A stretch of 64,000 nt of DNA from Rickettsiales bacterium (GTDB lineage: Bacteria; Pseudomonadota; Alphaproteobacteria; Rickettsiales; JABCZZ01), in the NCBI GenBank assembly GCA_035765535.1, contig DASTXE010000006.1:434001-498000 (forward strand), read 5' to 3'. Each line of letters starts with the position of its first letter. The first letter of the stretch is position 1. Positions 9,006 through 18,281 of the stretch are shown piece after piece. The notes below the pieces were generated by a model, which made no database searches, was not told the origin of the DNA, and saw only the letters and a program-made list of their open reading frames with translations. The position numbers were made by a program, and so were the translations under genes.

Positions 9006-9614
9006 ATGATTCCGTTGCACGCCTATCTCCTTTATTGCGGACTATATGCTATTGCTATCGCCGTACCGGGCCCCGGCATCGTGGCCATCGTTGCACGCGC
9101 CTTGCGTTCCGGTTTCCGCTCCGCAATTCCGGCGGTGTTAGGCAATGCTGTGGGTGACTGGATTCTGATGTCGCTTTCCGCACTGGGACTGGCTGTGCTG
9201 GCACAATCGATGGGCAAACTGTTCTTGATCGTTAGGCTTGCCGGTGCCGTTTACCTGTTTTACCTCGGCTATAAATACTGGACTGCAGAAGCCGCCGATG
9301 CCACTGACGCCCCTCCTGCAGATGCCCGTCAGGGTTTCCTATCCCAACTGGCGCTGACGCTCGGCAATCCCAAGGCCATCGCATTCTTTGTGGCGCTCCT
9401 GCCGGTGGCGGTCGACATTAATCACCTTAAACCCGCCGGATACTTTCAGCTTTCAGCTACCACTTTCGTGTTGCTCCCAGCTATCATGCTTTCCTATGCC
9501 GCACTGGCTGCCCGGATACGCCAGTTTCTATCCAGCCGCAAGGCGCAAAACAGGCTCAATAAAACCGCCGCCGTGATCATGGTGGGGACAGGTATCGGGG
9601 TTGCGGCCACTTAG
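9006..9614 (+). CDS. LysE/RhtB family amino-acid exporter
   Basis: The 202-residue inner-membrane protein has about six hydrophobic segments. The N-terminal family pattern is VPGPGIVAIVARALRSGFRS followed by GNAVGDW, and a second-half segment LTLGNPKAIAFFVALLP is typical of LysE/RhtB carriers, which export amino acids or derivatives. The substrate cannot be told. It follows miaA by 53 bases on the same strand and may be co-transcribed. Confidence 0.85.
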   Translation: MIPLHAYLLYCGLYAIAIAVPGPGIVAIVARALRSGFRSAIPAVLGNAVGDWILMSLSALGLAVLAQSMGKLFLIVRLAGAVYLFYLGYKYWTAEAADATDAPPADARQGFLSQLALTLGNPKAIAFFVALLPVAVDINHLKPAGYFQLSATTFVLLPAIMLSYAALAARIRQFLSSRKAQNRLNKTAAVIMVGTGIGVAAT

Positions 9615-9650
9615 GCTTCCAAAATAGCCCAAATTGGCTATAATAAGCCT

Positions 9651-10079
9651 ATGTCAGTCAAAACTTTAGGCACATTAATCAAGGTCCATAAGCAACGGCT
9701 TGACCAACTGCGCAGGCAAATGGTCGCGCTGCAGGAGGAACTGCATCAGCTTGAACAGCTTGCCGCACGGTTGAAACGCGAGCATGAAGAGGAAATCGAA
9801 CTTGTGGCACGGGAGCATTCTCTCGCCAGTTTCTTCGGCTCTTATTCCAGCCACACGCGCAAAAAGCTCGAAAAGATCGCGGAAGAAACCGCACGCCTGG
9901 AAGAAACCATCGAAAAGAAAAGAGCAGAAATCGCCGAGGAATTCGGTGAACAGAAGAAATACGAGATCGCCCAGACCAACCTTAAAGCCAAACTGGACGC
10001 ACAGGAAAAGCGCCTCCAGATGGGTAGGCTTGACGAAATTGCGACGCAGCAATATATGCGTCACAAGGAAGAACCGTGA
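9651..10079 (+). CDS. Coiled-coil protein, FliJ-like
   Basis: The 142-residue protein is almost entirely charged helix with heptad character (about residues 10-130) and no membrane segment. Its length, the N-terminal LGTLIKVHKQRLDQLRRQM and the late RLDEIATQQYMRHKEE resemble FliJ/YscO-type export chaperones, but this is a pattern-level match and no flagellar or type III genes are in the window. Its TGA stop overlaps the ATG of the next gene by one base (ATGA-type junction at 10077-10081), so the two are translationally coupled. Confidence 0.5.
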   Translation: MSVKTLGTLIKVHKQRLDQLRRQMVALQEELHQLEQLAARLKREHEEEIELVAREHSLASFFGSYSSHTRKKLEKIAEETARLEETIEKKRAEIAEEFGEQKKYEIAQTNLKAKLDAQEKRLQMGRLDEIATQQYMRHKEEP

Positions 10080-10459
10080 TGAAGCTGAAAAAACACCTCT
10101 ACATGTTGGCCGCCTTGAGCGCCTTAAGTGCGTGCAACCCTGATTTGCTGCGTGTCCCCACGAAGGAAGACGATTGCCGCAGGCAGGCGCATGAGCGCAT
10201 CAAGCTCTATAACAAGCCCGATATCTACCCCATCAGCGAAGAAGAACAGCAGGAAGCACTGAATTCGTTGTTTAACGCCTGCATGAGCGGCAACACCTAT
10301 CAGAAGGAAAGCAACACATCTTCCCAGCCTGGGCAGATTCCGCCGCCTCCTCCGCCACCGGATGCCGCCATTACCGAAACGAACGAGCCGCCGCTGGAAC
10401 CGCCTTTTCAGGATAGCACCAGTTCAAGATCGCAGTTGGAAAACATCCTGACGCATTGA
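10079..10459 (+). CDS. Small lipoprotein of unknown function
   Basis: The 126-residue protein has a lysine-rich start, a hydrophobic stretch and a lipobox LSAC, so it should be processed by signal peptidase II and lipidated at that cysteine. The mature part is polar, with paired cysteines (near DDCRRQAH and FNACMSG) and a seven-proline run around residue 87. I do not recognise a family. The ATG at 10079 follows a GTG (10076) that is also in frame. It is coupled to the coiled-coil gene before it. Confidence 0.7.
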   Translation: MKLKKHLYMLAALSALSACNPDLLRVPTKEDDCRRQAHERIKLYNKPDIYPISEEEQQEALNSLFNACMSGNTYQKESNTSSQPGQIPPPPPPPDAAITETNEPPLEPPFQDSTSSRSQLENILTH

Positions 10460-10507
10460 CGCACAGCATTTTTAGCGTCATCTTGCAAAGTACATACGGA
10501 GAATCAC

Positions 10508-10837
10508 ATGCAGAACATCGAAACCGCACTGGAAAAAGTAGCCTTCAATAGCGACGGGCTCGTGCCCGTCATCGCCCAACGCCATGATACAGGCGAAGTG
10601 CTGATGCTCGCCTGGATGAACCGCGAATCGCTTGAAATCACGCTCAAGACAAAACAGATGACTTACTGGTCACGCTCGCGCGGCAAACTCTGGCGCAAAG
10701 GAGAATCCTCCGGCCACCTGCAGACACTCAAAGAGATGAAAGTGGATTGCGATGGTGACACGCTGCTTGCATCCGTAGAACAGATTGGACCTGCCTGCCA
10801 CACCGGCGCACCGAACTGCTTCTTTCAGGATTTATAA
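10508..10837 (+). CDS. hisI: Phosphoribosyl-AMP cyclohydrolase
   Basis: HisI opens the ring of phosphoribosyl-AMP, the third step of histidine synthesis. The 109-residue protein is the stand-alone form without HisE. It shows [29 protein letters not shown] and the zinc-binding cysteines of VDCDGDTLL and [16 protein letters not shown] ribosome site precedes the ATG. No other his gene is in the window. The last six bases overlap the convergent pepP gene. Confidence 0.95.
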   Translation: MQNIETALEKVAFNSDGLVPVIAQRHDTGEVLMLAWMNRESLEITLKTKQMTYWSRSRGKLWRKGESSGHLQTLKEMKVDCDGDTLLASVEQIGPACHTGAPNCFFQDL

Positions 10838-12589
10838 CGCGGCAAAGCGCTTCAGCCACGCCTTCTCAGCATCATTCAAATGGCGTTCGTGAGTTTCGTA
10901 AACACGGCGGTGGTAGCTATGCAGCCACTCCACTTCCTGCAAGGTCAGCAGTGCCGTATCCACCAGACGCATATCGAGCGGGGCAAGCGTGATTGTTTCA
11001 AACCCTAAATAAGCTTTACCGTTTTCGCCCACCATTACCTGACGCACGGCGACCAGGCTCTCAATGCGGATACCGTAGGCATTCGCCTTATAGAATCCCG
11101 GCTCGTTGGAGACCACCATACCCGGCACAAGGGGTGCATCCCCACCGCGTTTTCCGATGCGCTGCGGCCCTTCATGCACAGAGAGATAACTGCCCACGCC
11201 ATGGCCCGTGCCATGATCGTAATCAAGCCCCGCCTGCCATAGATATTGCCGCGCCAGCACATCAAGCTGCCCGCCGCTCGTTCCTTCCGGAAACACCGCG
11301 GAAGCAAGCGCAATATGCCCTTTAAGCACACGCGTAAAATCCGCCTTCATCTGCGCGCTAGGTGTTCCAAGTGCCACCGTACGGGTGATATCCGTCGTAC
11401 CGTCCAGATACTGCCCGCCGGAATCCACCAGCAGCAGGCTATCCTTATCCAGCGCGCGGTTAGAACTTTCCGTCGCATGGTAATGCACGATTGCGCCGTT
11501 CGGCCCGCTGCCTGAAATTGTGGAAAAGCTCGGCTCCAGATAAAGCTCGGATTGTTTACGGAATGCCTCCAGCTTCTGCGCCACCGCAATTTCTGTGAGC
11601 GCTTCACCACTGGCAACCGCCTGCTCCAGCCAATGCAGGAAGCGCGTGACAGCCAGCCCGTCGCGTATATGCGCCTGCCGCATCCCTTCCAGCTCCGCCT
11701 CATTCTTACAGGCCTTTGGCAAATGGCATGGATCGGAGAATTCCACAATATGCGCTCCGGCAGACGCCAGCTGCTGATAGAACCAGATCGGCGAAGCAGC
11801 CGGATCATACAAAACACGCTTGCCTTTGAGCGCCGCAATATCCTGCTCCAGTTGCTGCGGCGGTTTCACACGCACGCCGTCTCCCAGATGAGCAAGCACT
11901 TCCTGCGAAAGCCGGTCGCTCGCAATGTAAAAATCCACGACTCCTTTTGCATCAATCACGGCATAGCACAGCAGAAACGGCGTAAACGGCACATCGCTGC
12001 CGCGCAGATTTAAAAGCCAGCAAATAGAATCAGGTGCTGTGAGCACGGCTGAATCCGCCCCTTTTTCCTTGAGCGCCGCCGCGATCATCTCCCGCTTCTG
12101 CTGGCTGGTCTGCCCCGTATAGGCTAAAGGCTGGATACGCGCTTTACTTGCCGGAGCCGCCGGGCGTCCCTGCCATAACACATCCACCGGATTGCTTTGC
12201 AGCGCTTTCCACACCAGTTTTGAACAGGCTGTTTCGTAACGCTTAATAGCCTGCTTCGTGTGCAGCCGTGCATCATAACCGATGATGGATTCTGCGCCTG
12301 CCTGTGCGGCAAGCCATTTTTCCGGCGGCATATCCCCGCTATTGTAAAGTTCGAATCCTTTCACTTGCGTCTCCGCCTGCAGCGTATATCGACCGTCGGT
12401 GAAAAATGCGGCTTTGTCCTGCAGCACAATCGCAAGCCCTGCCGAACCGCTGAAGCCCGTGAGCCATTCAAGCCTTTTAGCGGAGTCGGGCACATATTCA
12501 CCCATGAACTCATCATTGACGGGCAGGATAAATCCATCCATTCCCTGCTGGCGCAACGCGCCGCGTAAAGCTGCAATCCGTTCGGTCAT
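10832..12589 (-). CDS. pepP: Xaa-Pro aminopeptidase, M24B family
   Basis: The 585-residue enzyme should remove N-terminal residues that precede proline. It has two creatinase-N-like domains (about 1-130 and 155-290), the pita-bread M24 domain (about 305-525) and a C-terminal extension (about 530-585), the three-domain layout of eukaryotic-type aminopeptidase P. The five metal ligands are visible: Asp389, Asp400, His463 in DHGTGHGVG, Glu496 in NEPGFY and Glu510. The start has AGGAG 4 bases upstream. It converges on hisI with a 6-base overlap. Confidence 0.9.
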   Translation of the reverse strand: MTERIAALRGALRQQGMDGFILPVNDEFMGEYVPDSAKRLEWLTGFSGSAGLAIVLQDKAAFFTDGRYTLQAETQVKGFELYNSGDMPPEKWLAAQAGAESIIGYDARLHTKQAIKRYETACSKLVWKALQSNPVDVLWQGRPAAPASKARIQPLAYTGQTSQQKREMIAAALKEKGADSAVLTAPDSICWLLNLRGSDVPFTPFLLCYAVIDAKGVVDFYIASDRLSQEVLAHLGDGVRVKPPQQLEQDIAALKGKRVLYDPAASPIWFYQQLASAGAHIVEFSDPCHLPKACKNEAELEGMRQAHIRDGLAVTRFLHWLEQAVASGEALTEIAVAQKLEAFRKQSELYLEPSFSTISGSGPNGAIVHYHATESSNRALDKDSLLLVDSGGQYLDGTTDITRTVALGTPSAQMKADFTRVLKGHIALASAVFPEGTSGGQLDVLARQYLWQAGLDYDHGTGHGVGSYLSVHEGPQRIGKRGGDAPLVPGMVVSNEPGFYKANAYGIRIESLVAVRQVMVGENGKAYLGFETITLAPLDMRLVDTALLTLQEVEWLHSYHRRVYETHERHLNDAEKAWLKRFAAL

Positions 12590-12650
12590 AACGCTCCTGA
12601 ATAATCTTTATTCAGCATAAATCGTTCTGCCTGCTGCGGCAAGGAGGAGT

Positions 12651-13697
12651 TTACCTATGCCCGGGCGTGGAAGACGGGCCTCGTGGAGTAGACGTTCCTC
12701 CCTGAGGCGTGGAAGAACGGCCTTGCGGTGTGGATGACACTCCCCGCGGAGTAGACGAAGCGCCGTGCGGAGAGGAGGAAACGCCGCGCGGCGTGGAAGA
12801 AGCCCCCCAACTCGGCAATGCTGTGGTTTGCGAAGTCGGCGACGAAGAACGCCCCCAGCTATACGGCGCAATGACATTCGGGGATTGCGGCGAGGAGATC
12901 GGCGTTGTCGATTTCCCCCAGGTGTAACGCGCCTGCGGGTTTGGAGCCTGAACATTAAGCGGCGTTGGCGCGGCAATCGGAGTGGAGGACTGGCCCCATG
13001 TGAAGGGCGAAAGGACATTCGGTGAAAACGGCTGTGCAATCGGTGTCGTTGAAATCCCCCAGTAAGGCGGCGATAACGGCGAGGCAATAGGCGTTGAGCT
13101 GATATTCTGAGAAGCGGCAGACGGCCCGCCTCCAGCACCGGAGGGGCTGAAAGGCGACAATGAGACTTGCTTATACGGACGCGAAGGCGGCGGAGGTTCC
13201 TGTGTGCCGGAAGATGCACTACCCCCACTGGCCACGCTTGACACAGACGGAACGGACGGTATGGCCGGGATAGAGGGCATCGCAGGAAGTTCAGGCGTGG
13301 CTGGAGATGCAATCTGCGGCAAGGGAGGAATCACGGGGGAAGCAATAGCAGGTAAAGGCGGGATCACGGGCGAAGCGATTGGCGGCAACGGAGGAATGAC
13401 GGGTGAAGGGACCGACACACGGTCAAGTGGCTTAAATTGCAAGTTCAGGGAAGGAATGCCCGGCGTTCCCTGCCCTGCACCGCTCGGCGCTGCGACAGCA
13501 GAAGCAGGCGGTGCAGCAGGAGCAGCTGGCGGACTTGCACCGGCAGACGGTGATAATGGCGCGGTTGAAGGTGTATTGCCGGCAGGGCCTACGGAAGGAA
13601 AATCGACCGCATCCGCATCAACTGCCTGCTGTGCGACAACAGACCGCGGCAGCAGTAAAAGCGTAAGACAGAAAGCATAGAGCAAAGCCCCGCGCAT
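12651..13697 (-). CDS. Exported proline-rich repeat protein
   Basis: This 348-residue protein is not one I recognise. Residues 1-22 look like a signal peptide. The rest is low-complexity Pro/Ser/Thr/Ala/Gly sequence in three repeat blocks: three copies of an 11-residue unit around VIPPLPAIASP (about 100-132); four to five spaced units built on Trp-Gly-x-Ser-Thr-Thr-Pro-Ile (about 199-300); and seven short heptads based on SSTPRGV (about 299-348). It overlaps the preceding gene by one base (TAATG), so it is translationally coupled to the Tyr/Trp-rich exported protein. A surface or periplasmic structural role is a guess. Confidence 0.7.
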   Translation of the reverse strand: MRGALLYAFCLTLLLLPRSVVAQQAVDADAVDFPSVGPAGNTPSTAPLSPSAGASPPAAPAAPPASAVAAPSGAGQGTPGIPSLNLQFKPLDRVSVPSPVIPPLPPIASPVIPPLPAIASPVIPPLPQIASPATPELPAMPSIPAIPSVPSVSSVASGGSASSGTQEPPPPSRPYKQVSLSPFSPSGAGGGPSAASQNISSTPIASPLSPPYWGISTTPIAQPFSPNVLSPFTWGQSSTPIAAPTPLNVQAPNPQARYTWGKSTTPISSPQSPNVIAPYSWGRSSSPTSQTTALPSWGASSTPRGVSSSPHGASSTPRGVSSTPQGRSSTPQGGTSTPRGPSSTPGHR

Positions 13698-14356
13698 TAG
13701 TGACCGGCAGCCTCTTTTTGCTTTTTCGCAATTCGGCGTTCCAGTTTCTCCGTGTCTCTTAAAATATCCATCGCATTATAGTCGCGGTCGAAAAGCGTTT
13801 CATGAAACGCCTCCACACGCTTCCTCAAATCGCTCAGGCGCTTCTGCGCACCCCTGCTGCCGGAATGAATCGCATAGAACTCTGAAGCCAGCGCATTAAG
13901 CTGGCGGTCATCCGCATCGCGCGTGCCATTCTCCGGTGCCGCTGACTGAACGGGTTGAGGAACTGTAACCGGCTGCATCACTTGCGCAGCAACAGGTTGC
14001 CATGGCATATAGCATGCGGAAACATAGGGGTAATAACCTTCAGGATTGCCGCAATACCAATACTGCGCACTCTGCTGCGGCTGCGTGACGATCACCGTCG
14101 AAGGTACATACGGATCGGGATAAGGGTAAACCGGTGCGGGATAATAATACCAGCTTCCGCCGACTATCCACCACCAGCCATTGCGGCCGTCATGGAATCC
14201 GTCATGCCAGTAGCCGCTATGCCAGCGCCCCATATCGTAATCGTGAAAATGGTGGATATCGCCATGCCAGTGCCCATAATAAGCAGCCGCATCGCGCATC
14301 GGCAAAACGGCAAGCAACGCGGCGAGCGCGGTAGATGCAATTGAAAGCGATTTCAT
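13697..14356 (-). CDS. Exported Tyr/Trp/His-rich protein of unknown function
   Basis: The 219-residue protein has a signal peptide (cut near DAAA, residue 25), then a region rich in Tyr, Trp, Gly and His (WHGDIHHFHDYDMGRWHSGY and on), a WYCGNPEGYYPYVSAC segment, and a charged helical C-terminus (about 150-219). The WYC-NPxGYYPYV-C pattern recurs in short exported proteins of many proteobacteria whose role is not known to me. The gene has a GGAG ribosome site and is coupled by TAATG to the proline-rich gene downstream. Confidence 0.7.
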   Translation of the reverse strand: MKSLSIASTALAALLAVLPMRDAAAYYGHWHGDIHHFHDYDMGRWHSGYWHDGFHDGRNGWWWIVGGSWYYYPAPVYPYPDPYVPSTVIVTQPQQSAQYWYCGNPEGYYPYVSACYMPWQPVAAQVMQPVTVPQPVQSAAPENGTRDADDRQLNALASEFYAIHSGSRGAQKRLSDLRKRVEAFHETLFDRDYNAMDILRDTEKLERRIAKKQKEAAGH

Positions 14357-14409
14357 AGGAGCCTCCGTTTCTGAACTATCTAGTCAGCGCGGCCGGATCT
14401 CAGGCAATA

Positions 14410-14652
14410 TCAGCCGATGCTGTTGCGCTTCAGCGAATCGATCATATTCCGCAGCACGATACGCATGAAGTCTTCGCTGCAGCCCATCTGCACGGCTTCC
14501 ACGAATGCATGCTGGCATACTTCGTAAACCTCTGCGAGGTTGTTGTTGAGCGTGGAAATCTTTTCCTCGCTTTCCAGCGGTACGCCATCACGGCCAACCC
14601 ACTGTGACGGAACAAATGTCATCTCGCCCGACGTGCTTCTGTTAGGAGTCAT
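14410..14652 (-). CDS. Small conserved-looking protein, unknown
   Basis: The 80-residue soluble protein has no signal or membrane segment. Its second half (VYEVCQHAFVEAVQMGCSED and on to IDSLKRNSIG) is predicted helical, with two cysteines. I do not recognise the family. It sits 31 bases downstream of mlaD on the same strand, with an AGGTAG-like site before the ATG, so it is likely expressed with mlaD and NDUFA12. Confidence 0.55.
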   Translation of the reverse strand: MTPNRSTSGEMTFVPSQWVGRDGVPLESEEKISTLNNNLAEVYEVCQHAFVEAVQMGCSEDFMRIVLRNMIDSLKRNSIG

Positions 14653-14683
14653 AAACTACCTCTTCTTCAATCTATTGTACGGA

Positions 14684-15205
14684 TTACGGCTTAACAGTCG
14701 GAACGGGAGCAGACGCGTCTTTTTTCTCGGATTCATCCTTCTTGCCGTTTGACTTGCTGTCTACGCCGCCAAACGCCATCTTCCCTATCAGTTCTTCCAG
14801 ATTCACGGAAGACTGCGTATAGGGGATAAATCCATTCGCCGCAAGCATCTTATCGTCTGCGCCCGGCTCCAGTTTTATATATTTATTGCCCAGCAGGCCA
14901 TCGCTTACCACAGCCACGCTCGAATCAGCCGGAACCTTAATTCCGTCCTTAACCTGAAGAGTAACCACGGCCTGATAGGTTTGGGGATCGAGCCCCAGTT
15001 CGCTCACCACGCCGACCTTGATGCCGCCGATGCGCACATCCGTCCCGACAGAAATACCGGCAACCGTGGAGAATTTTGCTTTCAGCGGATAGCCTTCCAC
15101 CGATTTGAGATTCCCGCTCTGATAGGCAAATATCATGAAGGCTGCGGCAACAACCAGTACCAGCGCTCCCATGATGACTTCAAATGTCTTATTACCCATA
15201 ATCAT
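14684..15205 (-). CDS. mlaD: MlaD/MCE-domain lipid-transport protein
   Basis: The 173-residue protein has one N-terminal membrane anchor (about residues 8-28) and one MCE domain (about 38-115, with FSTVAGISVGTDVRIGGIKVG), as in MlaD, the periplasmic ring of the phospholipid transporter that maintains outer-membrane asymmetry. The ATG at 15205 has AGGAG 4 bases upstream. A second ATG at 15199 is also possible. The partner genes mlaE and mlaF are not in the window. Its place after an NDUFA12 gene is a familiar alphaproteobacterial arrangement. Confidence 0.88.
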   Translation of the reverse strand: MIMGNKTFEVIMGALVLVVAAAFMIFAYQSGNLKSVEGYPLKAKFSTVAGISVGTDVRIGGIKVGVVSELGLDPQTYQAVVTLQVKDGIKVPADSSVAVVSDGLLGNKYIKLEPGADDKMLAANGFIPYTQSSVNLEELIGKMAFGGVDSKSNGKKDESEKKDASAPVPTVKP

Positions 15206-15234
15206 GTTTCTCCTAAAGATTCCGGCTGGCAGTG

Positions 15235-15597
15235 CTATTGCGGTTTCCACGCTTCATAATCCGCAACCGTGGGCGCGCGTTCCCTGCCTGTGCCGATATA
15301 GCCGGCAGGCTTATAGGCGTTGCGAGTGCCAGTCAGATTCGGCAGATGTTCCTTCAGCCAGGAAAAACCGAGCGGCGGACGCTGCGTCGGCAATACGTCC
15401 GTCGAATAATGCAACCATCCATGCCATTCCGCGGGCACTTTTGAAGCTTCGACGATTCCTTTGAAAACGACCCAGCGCTTGTTCTTGCCGATAGCATTCT
15501 TCTCGCTGCGGGCAACATAATATTTATTGCCGAACTTGTCTTTGCCGACAAAACGCCCCTTGAACGCCGTGTATAATAATGTGCCTATGGTTGCCAT
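15235..15597 (-). CDS. NDUFA12-like complex I accessory subunit
   Basis: The 120-residue protein matches the NDUFA12/B17.2 family, an accessory subunit of alphaproteobacterial and mitochondrial complex I. Visible family features are the start MATIGTLLYTAFKGRFVGKD, NKRWVVFKGIVEASKVPAEW, HGWLHY, and the late YIGTGRERAPTVADYEAWKP. ATG 15597 is chosen; GAGAG lies a few bases upstream, and the upstream TTG would add eight residues. It precedes mlaD on the same strand. Confidence 0.92.
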   Translation of the reverse strand: MATIGTLLYTAFKGRFVGKDKFGNKYYVARSEKNAIGKNKRWVVFKGIVEASKVPAEWHGWLHYSTDVLPTQRPPLGFSWLKEHLPNLTGTRNAYKPAGYIGTGRERAPTVADYEAWKPQ

Positions 15598-15694
15598 TTT
15601 TCTCTCTTCAAGATTAGACAAGCTACGGAATGGAGACGCAGAATACGGAAAAAACTTTGTTCATGCAACGTTTTCCGACGTCCCTTTTCCCTCG

Positions 15695-18259
15695 TTACTG
15701 CTGCTCCAGGAAGCTTCTGAGCTTACGCGAGCGTGACGGATGCTTCAGCTTGCGTAGCGCCTTAGCTTCGATCTGACGGATACGTTCACGCGTAACCGAG
15801 AATTGCTGGCCTACCTCTTCCAGCGTATGGTCGGTATTCATACCGATACCGAAACGCATACGCAGTACGCGTTCTTCACGCGGGGTGAGGCTTGCAAGAA
15901 TACGCGTCGTCGTTTCGCGCAGGTTCGAGTGAATCGCAGCATCGAGCGGCAATACAGCGTTTTTGTCTTCGATGAAATCGCCCAGATGCGAATCTTCTTC
16001 GTCACCTATCGGCGTTTCGAGCGAAACCGGCTCCTTCGCGATCTTCATGACCTTGCGCACCTTATCCAGCGGCATCACAAGTTTTTCTGCCAGTTCTTCC
16101 GGCGTCGGCTCACGGCCGATCTCATGCAGCATCTGGCGCGACGTACGTACGATCTTGTTGATCGTTTCAATCATATGCACCGGGATACGGATCGTACGTG
16201 CCTGATCGGCGATCGAGCGCGTGATCGCCTGGCGGATCCACCAGGTCGCATAAGTCGAGAACTTATAACCGCGGCGATATTCGAATTTATCCACCGCTTT
16301 CATCAGGCCGATATTACCTTCTTGAATAAGGTCGAGGAATTGCAGGCCGCGATTCGTGTATTTCTTCGCAATCGAAATCACGAGACGTAAGTTCGCTTCG
16401 ATCATCTCGCGCTTAGCTTTCGTGGCTTCGCGCTCGCCTTTCTGCACGGCATTGACGATACGCTTATATTCACCGATACCGACACCGACTTCGCTTGCAA
16501 TCTTGGAGATTTCATCACGGATATTGGTGATGAAGTCCTTATCTTTCGTTGCAAAATCCGCCCAGCCTCTGTCTTTCAGCTTGGCTACTTTCGCGATCCA
16601 ACCCGGATTCAGTTCCTGACCCGTATAGTTCTGGATGAAGCTTTTGCGGTCAACGCGGTGGGTTTCCGCCTGACGCAGCAAACGACCTTCCAGGCCGAGC
16701 AGACGCTTGTTCACATTGTAAAGCTTCTCCATCAGCCCTTCCACACGCACCGTGCTCAGGCGGATATCCATCATGAGATCCACGAGCTGGCGCAGCAGGG
16801 TCTGGTATTTTTTACGGTCCGCATCGTTATACGTGCCTTCGCCATAAGCAGACTGCAGATGCTTTTCCTGCAAGGAGCGCAGCTTTTTGCTGATTTTTGC
16901 AAACTCGTCCAGCGTTTCCAGTATCTTCGGCTTCAGCGCATTTTCCATTGCAACGAGCGAGATCGCGGCATCGTCATAATCATCCGGATCTTCTTCGCCA
17001 TCGCCATCTTCATCTTTCTTATCTTCGACTTCTTCATCGAACGGAACGTAATCGTCATCCTCTTCGTCCTCGTCTTCGCTAGCTTTCTTGACGGCTTTCT
17101 TCGCAGCCTTCAGTTCCGCCTTGGAAGCTTTTTCCTTCGCGGCTTTTGCCTGGCGTTCGGCTTCGGCTTTCTCACGCTCCGCCTTTTCTTTCTCGCGGCG
17201 CTTCTTTTCTTCTTCTTTCGCCTTGGCAATCAGGGCGGCCGTGCCGTCCTGCTCCATGACCTTTTCAGCCACGTTTTCCATCGGAATTTCAGCGGAAGCA
17301 AATACGGGCTTACCTTCCGCATCCGCACCGTACGCTGCATCAAGATCGATCACGTCGCGCAGCATCAGCAGGCCCGCAGCCAGATCGTCGCGCCAGGACA
17401 GGATTTCCTGCATCACCATCGGGCTTTCGCACAGAGACGAAATAATCATCTCGCGTCCGGCTTCGATACGCTTTGCAATCTCAATTTCACCATCGCGCGA
17501 CAGCAGTTCGACATTGCCCATTTCGCGCAGGTACATACGTACCGGGTCGTCGGAACGGCCGCCTGCATTCTCCAGCACTTCCTCAGCATCGCCGCCTTCT
17601 TCGCGCTGCTGTTCGGAAAGCTCAAGCGACTCGCCTTCTTCCACTACGCTGATATCTGCGCGTGACAGCGCGCCAATCGTCGCTTCGATCATTTCAGGCG
17701 AGAATTCATCCCCCGGCAGATACGTATTGAGTTCTTCATAGGTGATATGGCCGCGCGTACGTCCGAGCGCGATCAGTTTCTTGATGACGGCTGGATTCGG
17801 CTCATCCTTCGAGCCCTTCGCAGCCCCTTTCTTACCAACGTTTTCTTCCACTGCTACTTTCTTGTCTGACACGATCTTCTTCTGCTCTTGTTTTTTCTGA
17901 TTCTGCTTCTGATTCTGTTCCGGCTTCTTCTGAGGTGCTGCTGATTGTTTCGGCTGTGGCTTTATAGGTTTTTCATTTTTTTTTGCAACAACAGCCTTCT
18001 CTATTTTTTTATTTGGCTTAACCTCCGCTTTTTTTACCGGAGGCTTTTTCTGCGGCGGTTGGGGCTTCTTCACTGCCGCCTTTGGAGCCGGCTTTGCCAC
18101 TTTCTTACTTTTTGCAGCGGCAACATTACGAGCCGGGGGCGATGCCTTTCTGGCCGGTTTCGCCGGAGCTTTTGCTGCGACGGCTTTTTTCACGGGAACA
18201 TTCTTCTTAGATTTATCCTGCGCCTTGCTTTTCGTAGCCTTCTTGGATGCTGCTGCCAT
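15695..18259 (-). CDS. rpoD: RNA polymerase primary sigma factor with long lysine-rich N-terminus
   Basis: This is the housekeeping sigma-70 factor. The conserved C-terminal half contains region 2 ([35 protein letters not shown]), region 3 and the region 4 helix-turn-helix ([20 protein letters not shown]). Region 1.1 is near 155-205 and region 1.2 near 236-268. At 854 residues it is far longer than E. coli RpoD (613). The excess is a Lys/Ala/Pro/Gln-rich leader (residues 1 to about 152) and a charged insert in the non-conserved region: Lys/Glu-rich 346-392, then acidic 394-430. ATG 18259 has AAGG 7 bases upstream. It follows dnaG by 22 bases, so dnaG-rpoD form an operon; rpsU is elsewhere (38 kb). 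Confidence 0.96.
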   Translation of the reverse strand: MAAASKKATKSKAQDKSKKNVPVKKAVAAKAPAKPARKASPPARNVAAAKSKKVAKPAPKAAVKKPQPPQKKPPVKKAEVKPNKKIEKAVVAKKNEKPIKPQPKQSAAPQKKPEQNQKQNQKKQEQKKIVSDKKVAVEENVGKKGAAKGSKDEPNPAVIKKLIALGRTRGHITYEELNTYLPGDEFSPEMIEATIGALSRADISVVEEGESLELSEQQREEGGDAEEVLENAGGRSDDPVRMYLREMGNVELLSRDGEIEIAKRIEAGREMIISSLCESPMVMQEILSWRDDLAAGLLMLRDVIDLDAAYGADAEGKPVFASAEIPMENVAEKVMEQDGTAALIAKAKEEEKKRREKEKAEREKAEAERQAKAAKEKASKAELKAAKKAVKKASEDEDEEDDDYVPFDEEVEDKKDEDGDGEEDPDDYDDAAISLVAMENALKPKILETLDEFAKISKKLRSLQEKHLQSAYGEGTYNDADRKKYQTLLRQLVDLMMDIRLSTVRVEGLMEKLYNVNKRLLGLEGRLLRQAETHRVDRKSFIQNYTGQELNPGWIAKVAKLKDRGWADFATKDKDFITNIRDEISKIASEVGVGIGEYKRIVNAVQKGEREATKAKREMIEANLRLVISIAKKYTNRGLQFLDLIQEGNIGLMKAVDKFEYRRGYKFSTYATWWIRQAITRSIADQARTIRIPVHMIETINKIVRTSRQMLHEIGREPTPEELAEKLVMPLDKVRKVMKIAKEPVSLETPIGDEEDSHLGDFIEDKNAVLPLDAAIHSNLRETTTRILASLTPREERVLRMRFGIGMNTDHTLEEVGQQFSVTRERIRQIEAKALRKLKHPSRSRKLRSFLEQQ

Positions 18260-18281
18260 AGTATGACCTTATGAATATATT

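Noticed and set aside
12608..13312. A 234-codon minus-strand frame overlapping the proline-rich gene
   Set aside because: It is an out-of-frame reading of the same repeats (Arg/Leu-rich); the other frame has a signal peptide and clean repeats.
16658..17665. A 335-codon plus-strand open frame opposite rpoD
   Set aside because: It mirrors the Lys/Glu-rich insert and conserved regions of rpoD, has Phe/Leu-run composition typical of antisense frames, and lacks a ribosome site.
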